Shown: positions 49,238 to 59,554 of the stretch, in pieces
How positions within the stretch are numbered: position 1 is the first letter of the stretch
Layout: the number at the start of each line of letters is the position of its first letter
Source: Croceivirga sp.
GTDB lineage: Bacteria; Bacteroidota; Bacteroidia; Flavobacteriales; Flavobacteriaceae
Assembly (NCBI GenBank): GCA_028281025.1
Contig: JANQKR010000043.1
Span: 1 to 64,000, forward strand
Reading direction: 5' to 3'
Length of the DNA: 64,000 nucleotides
Notes under the pieces: model-generated
The model's database searches: none
Told to the model about the DNA's origin: nothing
What the model saw: the letters and a program-made list of their open reading frames with translations, nothing else
Position numbers and translations under genes: made by a program

Positions 49238-52200
49238 TTAGAGGATATCCGTGGTTTCAAACAGTTGTTTAAACCTTTGTTTTTCAGCGGTTGGAACCGC
49301 ATCCAATACTTTTTGGTAAAAGTCTTTAAAAACCTTGGGCTTTTCAGGATCTGTATTTCCAAATTCCTTAAGTAGCGTATTGAACTTTTGATCACCTATG
49401 GATTCCATCATTTCATACAGTGCAATGGCCCCTTTATTCTCTTCCATATAATCCGTACCATCAGCATGGATTAGGACGGGTTCGGAGTTGGGTTCATTGT
49501 TTTTGTCCTTGGCATACTTGTCAGTTTTCTTTTCAATAAGCAGATCAACCGCCTCTTGACCTAAGTTCCCTTTTATAAATTGTAGGCCCAGGGCCTCCGG
49601 CAAACCCAACATAAACATATCCGCACCCTGTACATTGGCAATGGTCAGGTTTTTTTGCAACCATAGTTTGGCCAATCCACTACCAATAGTTTGGTAGATA
49701 TAGGCTTTTTCCTGTAAGCCTTCGGTATTTGCCACCCATCCTTCTTTTTCGGAAAGGGCAATGGTGTTGGCGAAAGTATATCTGTCGTCTTGCCAACGGT
49801 GTATTTCTATCAACTGTAACTGATTTTCAACTGCATTTGCACCAAACTTGGTTTCCATAAAGGCAACCCCTTTTTTAATAGCTTCTTGATATAGCGCAAT
49901 ATTAAATGCGTGGGTAGGTTTGTACAAAATGGAATAAGCTATCTTGTCTGCTTTTCCCTGGAAAACGGTATAATCCGATGAACCTACATACCAATTGAAC
50001 ACTCGAGGGCTATCCACCATATATGTCGCTACGGTCCGGCCATTCTTGGTTTCCATTTTTTCCAATACTCCCGCGGCAAATGGTATTTGTCCTTCTTCCG
50101 TACTAATAATCAGCTTACCGGTCACCCAATCAGCATCTGTGGTGTAAGCATTTTGGTCTAGCGCGAAGGCATCGTTTATGCCTGCCATTCTGGAATCCAA
50201 CCGGATGAGGCCTTGCTCTTGGCGTTTACGGTTTTCCAACAATTCCTTGTCGCTATCATAACCAATTACGGGCAAAAATTCCTGTACACTGCCAAAGCTT
50301 CCTTTGTTTGCTAAATCTGCCTGAAAATCACGCTGTACAAAACCAACATATTGCTTGGTTCCTGCTAACGAGAGCTGCAACAAACTGTCTTTTTGTATGG
50401 CCTTCGGAATACGATAAGCCGTCAGGTTTTGCTCAGCGTCCGCTTTTGTAATAGTCAATTCCTGTCCGTTGAGCTTCACGTTGGTCAATTGGGCAAAATC
50501 CTTGGTATTCAGAAATAGGGTGTCCACCCCTTTTTCATTGTTCAATGTGATATCAGCAGAAAATTCAGCCCTTCTTTCCAAAGGAAATAGGTCAAGCTTT
50601 ACTTCTACCGTTTCATATTTGGGTTGCGGTTTGGTTTCCAAGTATTTGTACTTCTTCTCGTACTCGGCATCCAACCTTTCTTCTTCCGCCTCTGGGACAA
50701 AGTTTCCGTTGTCATAGACATTTTTGGTAATGAAGGACATTAAAAACAAAAACAGCCCTGCAAACGCCACCATCACAACTTTGGAAACCAAACCGAGTTG
50801 CATGTTCCTTAAGGAAAGTCGGTTTTTCCATTTTTTGTCCGAGCCCCGTTTCCACAGCCAAACCCCAGCCATAACCAGGGTAATGCCCAACGCTAGCCAC
50901 AATAGGAAAAACCAATTGGCCGATTGTTGAAATATGCCATACCCACTTGTTTCGGAATAATCCTCTATCCCAGGGGTAAAGCCATAACCGAGTCTTAAGT
51001 CTTCAATAATACCCATATCAAAGGAAACCACCAGGAAAATAAAAAAGCCAACGCAAAGGAGATGGGTGAGTATCCGATGGCTGGTCAAAGCCCCCACAAA
51101 AAACACCAGCGAGGCCCAAAGCACAAAATTTAGAAAAGCCCAGCGGTAAAGTAAGAGGTCTTCCATAAACCTTCCCAATTCTATATAGGAAGCACCGCCC
51201 AATAATACCTGGGTAAACAGTGAAACCACAATAAAGCTTAGGCTTAGGATAAAAGATAGTCCAATAACGGCCGCCAATCGTGAAAGTTGGGTTACCCAAA
51301 CGGGTACGGGCAAAGAATCCGTTATTTGCCAGATATTCACCGTTTTGTCCTTAAAAAACAGCTCACCTGCCCAAATCATGATCAACATGTTGACAAAAAC
51401 ACCCCATTGCAGTCTAAAAAAGGTCATATTGCTACTAATGGGATGTTCATTACCAATGTAGTAGGCAGCATTCCAAGTAACGTTTTGCATAAAGACCATC
51501 AATAAAATAATCCCCAAAATTATTTTAAAGGAGGTAGGACGAACAATGTTCATGAGCTCCAATTTTGAGAGCGACCATAGTTTGGTCAAAAAATTGGGCA
51601 CCCGATATTGTTTCACCACCTCAGGTAATTTTATGGATGCAGCAGAGAATACAACTTTCTTGTTTTCCTTGATTTTTTTGGATTTATCGGTACCCGCCTG
51701 TATAAAATATTTAAAGGAAAACCTTATATATGAGGCGATGGCAAGTATAAGGGCCAGACCCATCCAAAGCAACCTGTTCTGTAAAACATACCCAGAAAGG
51801 GCAAAGGATTCCGTGTTTTTCTGTGCAGGTGTCAACAATTCTGTGTAGTGCTGTGCAGCCACATACCCGCCAGAGTCTGCCAAAATATAAGCCATTATAT
51901 GATCACCACCACCGGTTTCATAAGAGGTCTGTGCAATTAAAAAGATGATGACCACCAAAAAAACGGCTAAATAACTGGTTGCAATTCTTCTGGTAAATAC
52001 TATGGAAAAGAATACCAGGGCCACATAGAAAAACAGATTGGGAACGGTAAACATAATCCAACCGTGAAATAAAGGTCCCCATTGTGTAGGACCAAAACGG
52101 CTTGCTTCCCCTATACCGGAATAAGGCACCAACAAATGCCCTAAAATCATACCTGTGCTTAGAATGACCAGATACAGGAAGGCGGCCAAAAACCTACCAA

Positions 52201-52507
52201 CAAAAAACTGTTTCTCACTAATAGGCATGGCATATGTCCATTGCGCGGATTTATATCTTATATCCTTATACAGGACCCCGCCTGTGGCAATGGCAATGAT
52301 AATAATCATTAGCATGCCCATTGCAGCATAGTTGCGGTACAATATGCTGGAGGCATTCATCAATACCCCTTCATTGGCGAAAAAATCGAATGAACCTTTG
52401 GTGTACCATATCATTTGAAACGCCAACATGAGAAAGAAAATAAGGGTCACCCAACTGAATATGCGCTGTTTAAGCTCGTTTTTTAGTATGGATACTATCG
52501 TTTTCAT
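49238..52507 (-). CDS. ABC-2 permease fused to an M1-peptidase-like domain lacking HExxH
   Basis: The 1089-residue protein has two sets of six helices (about 20-270 and 335-600) and then a C-terminal region related to M1 aminopeptidases (about 620-1085), a fusion common in Bacteroidetes. The zinc-binding HExxH expected before IANVQGA is replaced (TIGSGLAKLWLQKN, near residue 940), so this copy is likely inactive as a peptidase; the second metal Glu may survive in LPEALGLQF. It starts one base after the ATPase stop. The exporter cargo is unknown. Confidence 0.85.
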   Translation of the reverse strand: MKTIVSILKNELKQRIFSWVTLIFFLMLAFQMIWYTKGSFDFFANEGVLMNASSILYRNYAAMGMLMIIIIAIATGGVLYKDIRYKSAQWTYAMPISEKQFFVGRFLAAFLYLVILSTGMILGHLLVPYSGIGEASRFGPTQWGPLFHGWIMFTVPNLFFYVALVFFSIVFTRRIATSYLAVFLVVIIFLIAQTSYETGGGDHIMAYILADSGGYVAAQHYTELLTPAQKNTESFALSGYVLQNRLLWMGLALILAIASYIRFSFKYFIQAGTDKSKKIKENKKVVFSAASIKLPEVVKQYRVPNFLTKLWSLSKLELMNIVRPTSFKIILGIILLMVFMQNVTWNAAYYIGNEHPISSNMTFFRLQWGVFVNMLIMIWAGELFFKDKTVNIWQITDSLPVPVWVTQLSRLAAVIGLSFILSLSFIVVSLFTQVLLGGASYIELGRFMEDLLLYRWAFLNFVLWASLVFFVGALTSHRILTHLLCVGFFIFLVVSFDMGIIEDLRLGYGFTPGIEDYSETSGYGIFQQSANWFFLLWLALGITLVMAGVWLWKRGSDKKWKNRLSLRNMQLGLVSKVVMVAFAGLFLFLMSFITKNVYDNGNFVPEAEEERLDAEYEKKYKYLETKPQPKYETVEVKLDLFPLERRAEFSADITLNNEKGVDTLFLNTKDFAQLTNVKLNGQELTITKADAEQNLTAYRIPKAIQKDSLLQLSLAGTKQYVGFVQRDFQADLANKGSFGSVQEFLPVIGYDSDKELLENRKRQEQGLIRLDSRMAGINDAFALDQNAYTTDADWVTGKLIISTEEGQIPFAAGVLEKMETKNGRTVATYMVDSPRVFNWYVGSSDYTVFQGKADKIAYSILYKPTHAFNIALYQEAIKKGVAFMETKFGANAVENQLQLIEIHRWQDDRYTFANTIALSEKEGWVANTEGLQEKAYIYQTIGSGLAKLWLQKNLTIANVQGADMFMLGLPEALGLQFIKGNLGQEAVDLLIEKKTDKYAKDKNNEPNSEPVLIHADGTDYMEENKGAIALYEMMESIGDQKFNTLLKEFGNTDPEKPKVFKDFYQKVLDAVPTAEKQRFKQLFETTDIL

Positions 52508-52508
52508 T

Positions 52509-53378
52509 TTAGTTTTCGCTTAAGATTTTAAAGTAAGCATCCTCCAGTGATGGCGCTTTGACGTCAAACCCTCCGGAAGGCATATCATCTGCCATCACCG
52601 TAATCATCAATTTACCGGCAAAAAAACGTTGGGAAATCACCTTAAATTTTTCCTGATATGCTACCAGTTCGTTTTTCTTAATGGGCATCTCATAGAGTTT
52701 CCCCCGCATGGCCTCTTGCACTTCATCCGGTTTACCGGTAAGCACTACCTCACCATTTCCAATAATGGCCATATCGGAACAAAGGGTACTGACGTCCTCT
52801 ACAATATGGGTGGACAATATGACCACGGCATTTTCGCCCAATTCCGACAATAAATTGTAGAAACGATTACGTTCCATAGGGTCCAGACCTGCGGTAGGTT
52901 CATCAACAATGATCAATTCAGGATTGCCCACCAAGGCCTGGGCAATACCAAAGCGTTGCTTCATTCCGCCAGAGTAACCATCCAATTTTTTATTTCGAAC
53001 ATCATAGAGGTTCACTTTTTGCAACAGGGCCTCCACCGTCTCCTTGCGTTCCCCCTTATGTACTATACCTTTCATGTCGGCGATATGCGTCAGCAACTCT
53101 TCGGCCGTTACATTAGGGTACACCCCAAATTCCTGCGGAAGGTATCCAAGTGTTTTTCTTAGCGCTTCAGGGCTTTTTAGAACATTAATTTCATTAAAAT
53201 GAATAGCACCTGAATCCGGATCTTGTAAGGTTGCGATGGTGCGCATTAAAGTTGATTTTCCCGCACCGTTTTGGCCCAAAAGCCCAAACATGCCCTTTCC
53301 AACGTTCAGGGAAACATTTTTAAGGGCCTGCACCCCGTTAGGATAGGTTTTTGAAAGGTTTTTAATTTCTAAGTTCAT
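52509..53378 (-). CDS. ABC transporter ATP-binding protein
   Basis: The 289-residue protein has Walker A GQNGAGKST, signature YSGGMKQR and Walker B LIIVDEPTAGLDP with LSTHIVEDV as the H-loop. Start 53378 (MNLEIKNLSKTYPNG) is used; codons upstream to 53399 are not family-like. It pairs with the fused permease downstream. The row continues from the TonB receptor, DoxX-like and methyltransferase-like genes upstream. Confidence 0.94.
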   Translation of the reverse strand: MNLEIKNLSKTYPNGVQALKNVSLNVGKGMFGLLGQNGAGKSTLMRTIATLQDPDSGAIHFNEINVLKSPEALRKTLGYLPQEFGVYPNVTAEELLTHIADMKGIVHKGERKETVEALLQKVNLYDVRNKKLDGYSGGMKQRFGIAQALVGNPELIIVDEPTAGLDPMERNRFYNLLSELGENAVVILSTHIVEDVSTLCSDMAIIGNGEVVLTGKPDEVQEAMRGKLYEMPIKKNELVAYQEKFKVISQRFFAGKLMITVMADDMPSGGFDVKAPSLEDAYFKILSEN

Positions 53379-53404
53379 ATCGTTGTTATTTTGGTACACC
53401 CCTT

Positions 53405-53995
53405 TTAAAATACATTGGGAATCAATCTTTTTGTTTTTTTCCTATACGCGACATATTGCTCACCAAACTGTTGTTCCATCATCTTTTCTTCCCTATGGAT
53501 CCTAAAAAAGTACAAGAGTCCAAAGCCTAAAATGCCAGAGAAGCCAGCTATATAATTCTGTAGGAGCAATGCTTGGCAAATCACCCAGAGCCATATGGCC
53601 GAATACATGGGATGTCTTATGTATTTATAAATGCCGTTGGTCACCAGGCTATGTTCCTCCCGTATTTCCAAACTCACGGACCAATTGGTTCCCAAGTCCT
53701 TATGGGATCGATAAAACAATAGGGCCGTTGGAACCAACAAAAGGGCTCCTAAAACATTGATAGCCAATGGCAGCCCATAATTGGCAAAATCCAACCATGG
53801 GCTTAGGACATAAACCAAGGGTATTGGGTACATTCCCAAAAAAGTCAACCCTAACAACCATTTTTCCAGGGTGTCCTTGTTATTAAGATTGATACTATTT
53901 CCCTTGACCTGTTTTTGGAACGGTCTCCTGATAAATCCAGAGATTATCACAAAGACCAAGAACAGTATTTCAAAAATTAAACGTGTTATATCCAT
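53405..53995 (-). CDS. Isoprenylcysteine carboxyl methyltransferase-like membrane protein
   Basis: The 196-residue protein has four or five membrane helices and the NGIYKYIRHPMYSA and RIHREEKMMEQQFGEQYVAYRKKTKRLIP segments typical of the PEMT/ICMT-like methyltransferase family (the latter is a pattern of charged residues, quoted in part). Start 53995 (MDITRLIFEI) is preferred; it overlaps the DoxX-like gene by ten bases. Bacterial members' targets are mostly unknown. Confidence 0.82.
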   Translation of the reverse strand: MDITRLIFEILFLVFVIISGFIRRPFQKQVKGNSINLNNKDTLEKWLLGLTFLGMYPIPLVYVLSPWLDFANYGLPLAINVLGALLLVPTALLFYRSHKDLGTNWSVSLEIREEHSLVTNGIYKYIRHPMYSAIWLWVICQALLLQNYIAGFSGILGFGLLYFFRIHREEKMMEQQFGEQYVAYRKKTKRLIPNVF

Positions 53996-54402
53996 GAGTT
54001 CTGTTTTTTTAATAATACGGGTTGCCATTCCTTATATTTACTGAACAGCAGAAAGAAGTTGAGGGCCAGCATTACACTATCAAATAGGATAAATGGGGGA
54101 TATCTTGAAAAAAACACATGGGTCATCAACAAACAAAGTAGCAATGGTACCAGCATAATGCTTCCCAAGAGATAGGTTCGCCGGAATACCAGTAATAAAC
54201 CGCACAATAATTGAAAAAAGCCTACAAAATAGAGATAGCCGGAGCCCTGCAATAAATCATAATAGGTGAAAAATAAGGGATCCGCCTCTGTAGCATCCGT
54301 TCTGAACACCGATGGGTCGTACGGCAGGAACAGCTTTTCTATACCCGCGTAAATAAAAAGGAGGGCCAAAAGAAATCGTATAATGTAGGCTACTATGCTC
54401 AT
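53986..54402 (-). CDS. DoxX/MauE-like membrane protein
   Basis: The 138-residue protein has four helices with IRFLLALLFIYAGIEKL at the N-terminus and FVGFFQLLCGLLLVF, matching DoxX-like and MauE-like small membrane proteins. It starts four bases after the receptor stop and overlaps the methyltransferase-like gene. Function in the operon is unknown. Confidence 0.78.
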   Translation of the reverse strand: MSIVAYIIRFLLALLFIYAGIEKLFLPYDPSVFRTDATEADPLFFTYYDLLQGSGYLYFVGFFQLLCGLLLVFRRTYLLGSIMLVPLLLCLLMTHVFFSRYPPFILFDSVMLALNFFLLFSKYKEWQPVLLKKQNSWI

Positions 54403-54406
54403 GGAT

Positions 54407-56809
54407 TTAAAATTTACCGGTTAACGTAGCGCCGTAGGTTTGTGGTAGACCGTAAGAAGCGAATATACCGGAACCGCTTACGGAATAACCATAGCTCAAG
54501 TAGGTTACATCCGTTAGGTTTTTTGCCCAAAGTGCAAATTCCAAATTTTTTGACCCCAGTACCAATCTGCCATTCAATAATCCGTACGCATCTTGACTTG
54601 ATGTATTTTCAGGATCGAAAAAGACCTCGGACTGAAATTGATAGTCCACAACAATGGAACCTTTCCACTTTTTGTTCAAATTGGTGGTATAATTGACCCC
54701 AAGGCTACCGCTCCATTCTGGGGACATTACTTGCATATTTCCCTCATTGTTGATTTCAACCCCAGTGAAGCCGATATAGGTATAATCCGTAAATTCCGTC
54801 TTTAAATACCCCAAATTCCCCACAAGGTTGAGTCCATTGGCCAAAATGAACTCCGTTTCCAACTCCACACCATAGCTTCTGGAATTACCAATGTTTTCCC
54901 TACCTATACTAAAGGTGGTAAGGTCAAGCACATTAAAGAGCTGCTGGTCCGTATAATCGATATAGAAAAGAGTGGCGTTGAGTTTCACCTTGTTGTTCCA
55001 CAACATGTTTTTTACCCCCACTTCATAGTTCCAACTGAATTCCGGGTCGAAAGTCGCTCGATTTTCATCGAGAACAAATTCATTGACGCCCCCTGGACGG
55101 TATCCCCTGGTTACGTTGGCAAATAGTAGTGAATTTTCATTGGCCTGATAGCCCAAGCTAAATTTGGGGGAAAAAGCACTAAACTCGGTTTCCTTATCAA
55201 ATTCTCCTGGTACCGCACCCAAATTGGGGTAAACAAAATCTTGCCCATCTTGTTCAAATCTATTGTTGACGTCCAAGCTGCTATCTTCAATTTCGTATCG
55301 TAACCCGGCAGTGGCGGTCAGTTTATCCGTGAGTTGATAAGAAGCCTGTCCAAATAGGGATAAACCCATCTGGCCAACTTCGGTATCTGTGAGCTGGTCG
55401 TAGGGATATTGGGCCGCATCTTCCGGGGGCAGCTGGGGGTTGAAGGCATTATCCGCCCCATTGCGTGTCCTTCTATCACTTTCGTTCGTAACGGAATAAA
55501 GATACAGCCCACCTATCCAATCCAATTTGCTTTTGGTATTTGAGCTGAATCGGATTTCTTGGCTAATAGTAGATATGTTGGAATTGTCCGAAGCCACTGC
55601 CTGAATATCCGCGGGAGAAAAATCAAAATCGTCTCCACTTCTATCCAACTCGGTAAATTGGTAAGCCGTAATCGCTTCAATTTTTATTTTATCGTTGGTA
55701 AACTTAAGATTGAAAGCGTTGTTCAAAATATCCGTGACATAAAGACCATTGGTATTTTGGGCAACTTGAAAAGGGCTGTTGTTCACGGCATCTTCAATTA
55801 CCGTTGCCGTTGCCCCGAATCCTCCAACAAAGGCATAAGCATCCACCTCGCGTCTTTCATAACCCGTATTGAATTTAAACAACCAATTATCATTTGCCAC
55901 ATAGGTCAATTTTAGGTTTCCATTGTAGGCTTTTCTCCCCAACAGGTCCGTGTCGTCCAAAAAAGTGTTTTCTATATAACCATCCCTTTCCGTGAGTCCA
56001 CCATTGATTTTAACAAAGAGCTTGTCCTTTATAATAGGCGTGCTAATTCCGGCCTGTACATCATATTGATTGAGGTTGCCATAGCCGGTAGTTACATATC
56101 CCTTGGTATAGTTCGTTGGATTTTTACTGATGATGTTAATTACCCCACCTATTGAATTTCTGCCATAAAGTGTGCCCTGCGGTCCCTTTAAAATTTCAAT
56201 ACGCTCTATATCCCCGAAATACGAGGGAAACGAAGAAACATTAAAAAGGGGCACATCGTCAACATACACCCCCACAACCGGTGTTGCATCTATAGTGGTA
56301 ATACCTCTTGTGGAAACAAGGGGAAAGGAGCCTCCTCCATCATCGTAGGTCCTAAAGTTGGATGTAATACGACCAAGTTCGTTGATGTTACCAATCTGCA
56401 GGTCGGCTACTTCTTGCGCATTTGCCACGGATACCGAGGCAGCAGTCTTTTGAACATTTTGTAACCTTCTATTGGCGGCGGTTACGACCACTTCATTAAG
56501 TTGACCTGAAGTTTTTGCTAAAGCAAAATCCAGAATGGTGTCCGTGTTTAGTTCTATTTCTTTGGTCACGTTTTGATAGCCCAAATAACTCACTTGAACA
56601 AAGTAGTTTGATGCGGGCACATTGTTAATGGTAAATGCACCATCCATATTGGTCGAGGTTCCCCTACCCGTCCCCAATAAAAGCACATTAGCCCCAAAAA
56701 CAGGTTGGTTGTTCTCATCGGTTACTTTTCCTGAAATTGACACAGTTTCTTGTGCTTTAGCTGCAAATGCAAAGAGCAGCGCAAAACAGCTTAGGTATAG
56801 TATTCTCAT
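54407..56809 (-). CDS. TonB-dependent receptor (siderophore/metal class)
   Basis: The 800-residue protein has a signal peptide, a carboxypeptidase-regulatory-like domain (about 20-100: SISGKVTDENNQPVFGANVLL pattern), the plug (NEVVVTAANRR TonB box-like, VPLFNVSSFPSYFGDIERIEILKGPQGTLYGRN pattern) and a beta-barrel ending in GATLTGKF. It is not SusC-type: no SusD partner and shorter length. With the His-rich protein and zinc-related genes nearby, a metal or metallophore ligand is likely but not demonstrated. Confidence 0.92.
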   Translation of the reverse strand: MRILYLSCFALLFAFAAKAQETVSISGKVTDENNQPVFGANVLLLGTGRGTSTNMDGAFTINNVPASNYFVQVSYLGYQNVTKEIELNTDTILDFALAKTSGQLNEVVVTAANRRLQNVQKTAASVSVANAQEVADLQIGNINELGRITSNFRTYDDGGGSFPLVSTRGITTIDATPVVGVYVDDVPLFNVSSFPSYFGDIERIEILKGPQGTLYGRNSIGGVINIISKNPTNYTKGYVTTGYGNLNQYDVQAGISTPIIKDKLFVKINGGLTERDGYIENTFLDDTDLLGRKAYNGNLKLTYVANDNWLFKFNTGYERREVDAYAFVGGFGATATVIEDAVNNSPFQVAQNTNGLYVTDILNNAFNLKFTNDKIKIEAITAYQFTELDRSGDDFDFSPADIQAVASDNSNISTISQEIRFSSNTKSKLDWIGGLYLYSVTNESDRRTRNGADNAFNPQLPPEDAAQYPYDQLTDTEVGQMGLSLFGQASYQLTDKLTATAGLRYEIEDSSLDVNNRFEQDGQDFVYPNLGAVPGEFDKETEFSAFSPKFSLGYQANENSLLFANVTRGYRPGGVNEFVLDENRATFDPEFSWNYEVGVKNMLWNNKVKLNATLFYIDYTDQQLFNVLDLTTFSIGRENIGNSRSYGVELETEFILANGLNLVGNLGYLKTEFTDYTYIGFTGVEINNEGNMQVMSPEWSGSLGVNYTTNLNKKWKGSIVVDYQFQSEVFFDPENTSSQDAYGLLNGRLVLGSKNLEFALWAKNLTDVTYLSYGYSVSGSGIFASYGLPQTYGATLTGKF

Positions 56810-56991
56810 TTGAAAGGTTATTATTTAAAATTGGTCTAAATTAAAATAATTTTTGTTCAATAAGACCAGATTTATAATTTTTTCTTTTTGTTGAATTGGA
56901 ATTAGCCGCCAGGATAAAATAGATATGGGCCCATAGGCACAAATCGTACTCCCAGCGATGGCTAAATCCTGAAAATGTTTGAAATGATATC

Positions 56992-57297
56992 TTAAGAAAA
57001 TAACAAGGGCGGAGGCCTGCAGCGAAAGTTGGCTATCCTTTTTTTATTCTTGTACCGTGTGGTGCTAAAAACCAGCTTCTTTGTCGAAAGAATTTCTGGT
57101 CGGAACAGTTCGGGGTCTTCTCCTGCAGTAAGAATACCCTCCAATTCAAGTGCATCAATAACCAGCAGGCAATTTTCGCAGGGCGTTTCGGAATGTTCCG
57201 AGGAATGGTGATGTTCACAAACATGGAATGCAGAAATCTTAATCAGAAGTACACCGATTAGGATAGTGGGCCAGAAATACCGAACTATGGCTTTCAT
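56992..57297 (-). CDS. Small His/Cys-rich secreted protein
   Basis: The 101-residue protein starts with a signal or membrane segment (YFWPTILIGVLLIKISAFHVC) followed by CEHHHSSEHSETPCENC, a likely metal-binding cluster, and ends with RCRPPPLLFS. Small proteins of this kind occur beside TonB receptors in Flavobacteria and may carry or sense zinc or copper. It lies 183 bases upstream of the receptor gene and in the same direction. Confidence 0.6.
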   Translation of the reverse strand: MKAIVRYFWPTILIGVLLIKISAFHVCEHHHSSEHSETPCENCLLVIDALELEGILTAGEDPELFRPEILSTKKLVFSTTRYKNKKRIANFRCRPPPLLFS

Positions 57298-57363
57298 GCT
57301 AAGCGAACCTCTTTATTTGTGCATATGGGCCATTCCTTCATTCCAAATTATCCTCAAAGGTCA

Positions 57364-57915
57364 CTATACCCCTTTTTTCTTTAAACCTTTACCGGGCCGA
57401 AATACCTTCATGGCCTCTGGATTTGATTCCAGGTAAGGCCCTCCAATCAAATCGATACAGTATGGGACGGCAGGAAACACAGCTTCCAAACATTCCCGAA
57501 TGGATTTTGGTTTGCCCGGAAGGTTTATGATCAAGGTACTTCCACGGATTCCAGCAGTTTGACGGGAAAGAATAGCGGTAGGTACATATTGTAAACTAAC
57601 CTGTCTCATCTGCTCACCAAATCCAGGAAGTAGTTTTTCGCAAACGGCAATGGTCGCTTCCGGTGTCACATCCCTTACGGCCGGTCCTGTGCCACCTGTC
57701 GTTACGATCAGACTGCAGGCCCTGTTATCGGCCATATCGGTCAATTCCTTTTCCAGTAAATCCTGTTCATCGGGAATGACGGCGTACTCCGCTTCCCACG
57801 GACTGGACAACCACAATTTCAGCAGTCGCTGAACCTCTTGACCGGGTAAATCTTCATATTCACCACGACTGGCACGGTCTGAAACATTGATAATGCCAAT
57901 TTTTGCTTTTTCCAC
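57364..57915 (-). CDS. mog: Molybdopterin adenylyltransferase (MogA/MoaB family)
   Basis: The 183-residue protein has the MoCF motifs SDRASRGEYED near the N-terminus, TTGGTG (about 66-71), RDVTPEAT and LPGKPKSIRECL. It transfers AMP to molybdopterin before molybdenum insertion in the cytoplasm. It begins just before a 270-base gap. Its presence among zinc genes may be incidental. Confidence 0.92.
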   Translation of the reverse strand: MEKAKIGIINVSDRASRGEYEDLPGQEVQRLLKLWLSSPWEAEYAVIPDEQDLLEKELTDMADNRACSLIVTTGGTGPAVRDVTPEATIAVCEKLLPGFGEQMRQVSLQYVPTAILSRQTAGIRGSTLIINLPGKPKSIRECLEAVFPAVPYCIDLIGGPYLESNPEAMKVFRPGKGLKKKGV

Positions 57916-58033
57916 TTATCCTCAACTTTAGAATTCAACAAAAGTATCATTGTTGTGATGGTACAAAAACGAAAAGAAACAAAAATTCAGTTGCTTTTCT
58001 GACCTTATTCTCCTTAATGGTTAATAGTTCATG

Positions 58034-58061
58034 GTTGATAGTTGATGGTTGATGGTTGATG
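58034..58061. repeat. Tandem heptamer repeats
   Basis: GTTGATA is followed by three copies of GTTGATG (58034-58061), with related GTTAATAGTTCATG before it. Nearby TCACCGATCACCGAGCATC is an AT/GC mixed repeat-like run. Such short tandem repeats may change in copy number. They lie between mog and the COG0523 gene with no visible gene. Confidence 0.8.
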
Positions 58062-58182
58062 GTTTTTCACCGATCACCGAGCATCAGCTATCAAGCATCA
58101 ATAAAAACCGATCATTCGGCTTAAGCCAAGGATTTTTTTAAAACTGGTGGCGGTCAAAATCGTCCAAAAATACGTTTGATCT

Positions 58183-59406
58183 TTACTCCAATGCATAGGC
58201 CCTGTTCACTGGCCATTCATCATCATATCCCACCATCCATTTTCGTGAGGCAAGTTCGTTGTCCGTGGCCAAACAAGCATCAAGATCGGCGCGTATAACG
58301 GCTTCGTCCATATCCTGGCCTATAAAGACGATTTCATTTTTCCGGTCCCCAAAGGTTTTGTCCCAATTTGATTCAATATGTTCCTGATTCTCCAAAAACA
58401 CCAAATACTCTGCCCGTTTTTGAAACGGCATACTGCTCCACCAGACCCCTGCGCCGTCCGTCCTTAAAGATCCTCCCGCTTGGCCCCATACCAAGGCTTG
58501 TTCAGGTCGTGAAGCAATCCAAAACAGCCCCTTACTGCGAATGATGCTAGTAGGAAACCGATGCTGTACATACTGCCAAAAACGTTCTGGATCAAAGGGC
58601 TTTCTGCTTCGATATACAAAGGAACCAATGCCATACTCTTCAGTTTCGGGGGTATGCTCTTCCTTTTTGAGTTCCTCGATCCAACCGGCACTTTGCTCCG
58701 CCTCCTCAAAATTGAAAAGCCCGGTATTGAGTACTTCTCCGGGGCTTACTTTTCCAAAGTGGGATTCAATGATACGGGCAGAAGGATTCAACTTGGCAAT
58801 GGTCGCATGCAAGATTCCCAAATGGTCTTCGGATACGAGGTCCGTTTTATTGAGAACAATGACATTGGCAAACTCAATCTGATCCGTCAATAAGTTCACA
58901 ATGGTACGATAGTCCCCCTCCATATCCGTAAGGTCCCTATCCATCAAGGTTTCCGGACTGCCAAAATCCTTGAAAAAGTTAAAGGCATCCACCACGGTAA
59001 CCATGGTATCCACATAGCTGAATCGGGAAAGGTCAATGTTGTTTTCCTCATCGATAAAGGAAAAAGTCTGGGCAACCGGTACGGGTTCACTGATGCCCGT
59101 ACTTTCAATAAGCAGATAGTCAAATCGATTTTCCTTGGCCAAACGCTCAACTTCCACCATCAAATCCTCCCTAAGGGTACAGCAAATGCAGCCGTTGCTC
59201 ATTTCCACCAGCTTTTCCTCCGTACGGGAAAGGGTGTTTTCGCTCTTTACCAATTCCGCGTCCACGTTGACCTCGCTCATATCGTTCACAATCACAGCAA
59301 CTTTCAAGCCCTCCTTGTTATGGAGAACATGGTTTAGCAAAGTGGTCTTTCCTGCGCCTAAAAACCCGCTCAAAACGGTTACGGGGAGTTTCTTTTCTGT
59401 TTTCAT
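58183..59406 (-). CDS. COG0523 GTPase metallochaperone (ZigA-like)
   Basis: The 407-residue protein carries Walker [10 protein letters not shown] (14-22), the metal-binding CICC motif (C73-I-C75-C76 in [10 protein letters not shown]), a NKTD guanine motif and a C-terminal CobW-type domain with Trp and Glu-rich text. Family members deliver zinc or other metals under limitation and are often controlled by Zur. It follows DUF1826 and MerC-like genes in the same direction, downstream of the Zur boxes by about 1.2 kb. Confidence 0.9.
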   Translation of the reverse strand: MKTEKKLPVTVLSGFLGAGKTTLLNHVLHNKEGLKVAVIVNDMSEVNVDAELVKSENTLSRTEEKLVEMSNGCICCTLREDLMVEVERLAKENRFDYLLIESTGISEPVPVAQTFSFIDEENNIDLSRFSYVDTMVTVVDAFNFFKDFGSPETLMDRDLTDMEGDYRTIVNLLTDQIEFANVIVLNKTDLVSEDHLGILHATIAKLNPSARIIESHFGKVSPGEVLNTGLFNFEEAEQSAGWIEELKKEEHTPETEEYGIGSFVYRSRKPFDPERFWQYVQHRFPTSIIRSKGLFWIASRPEQALVWGQAGGSLRTDGAGVWWSSMPFQKRAEYLVFLENQEHIESNWDKTFGDRKNEIVFIGQDMDEAVIRADLDACLATDNELASRKWMVGYDDEWPVNRAYALE

Positions 59407-59554
59407 ATCTTCTTATTTAGCCAATAATTTTTTTTAACATTCAATGCTCCCTGTCTACGGGAACTTCTAATTTTTTTTGGTTACGTTTTTTCATCCGGTC
59501 AATTTTACATCCCGGAAGTGAGGTTGTTGCTCTCTTCGTCGTTTTTTAGAAATA

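Noticed and set aside
57916-58182. CRISPR-like repeats
   Set aside because: The heptamers are short direct tandem repeats without spacers; no cas genes are present.
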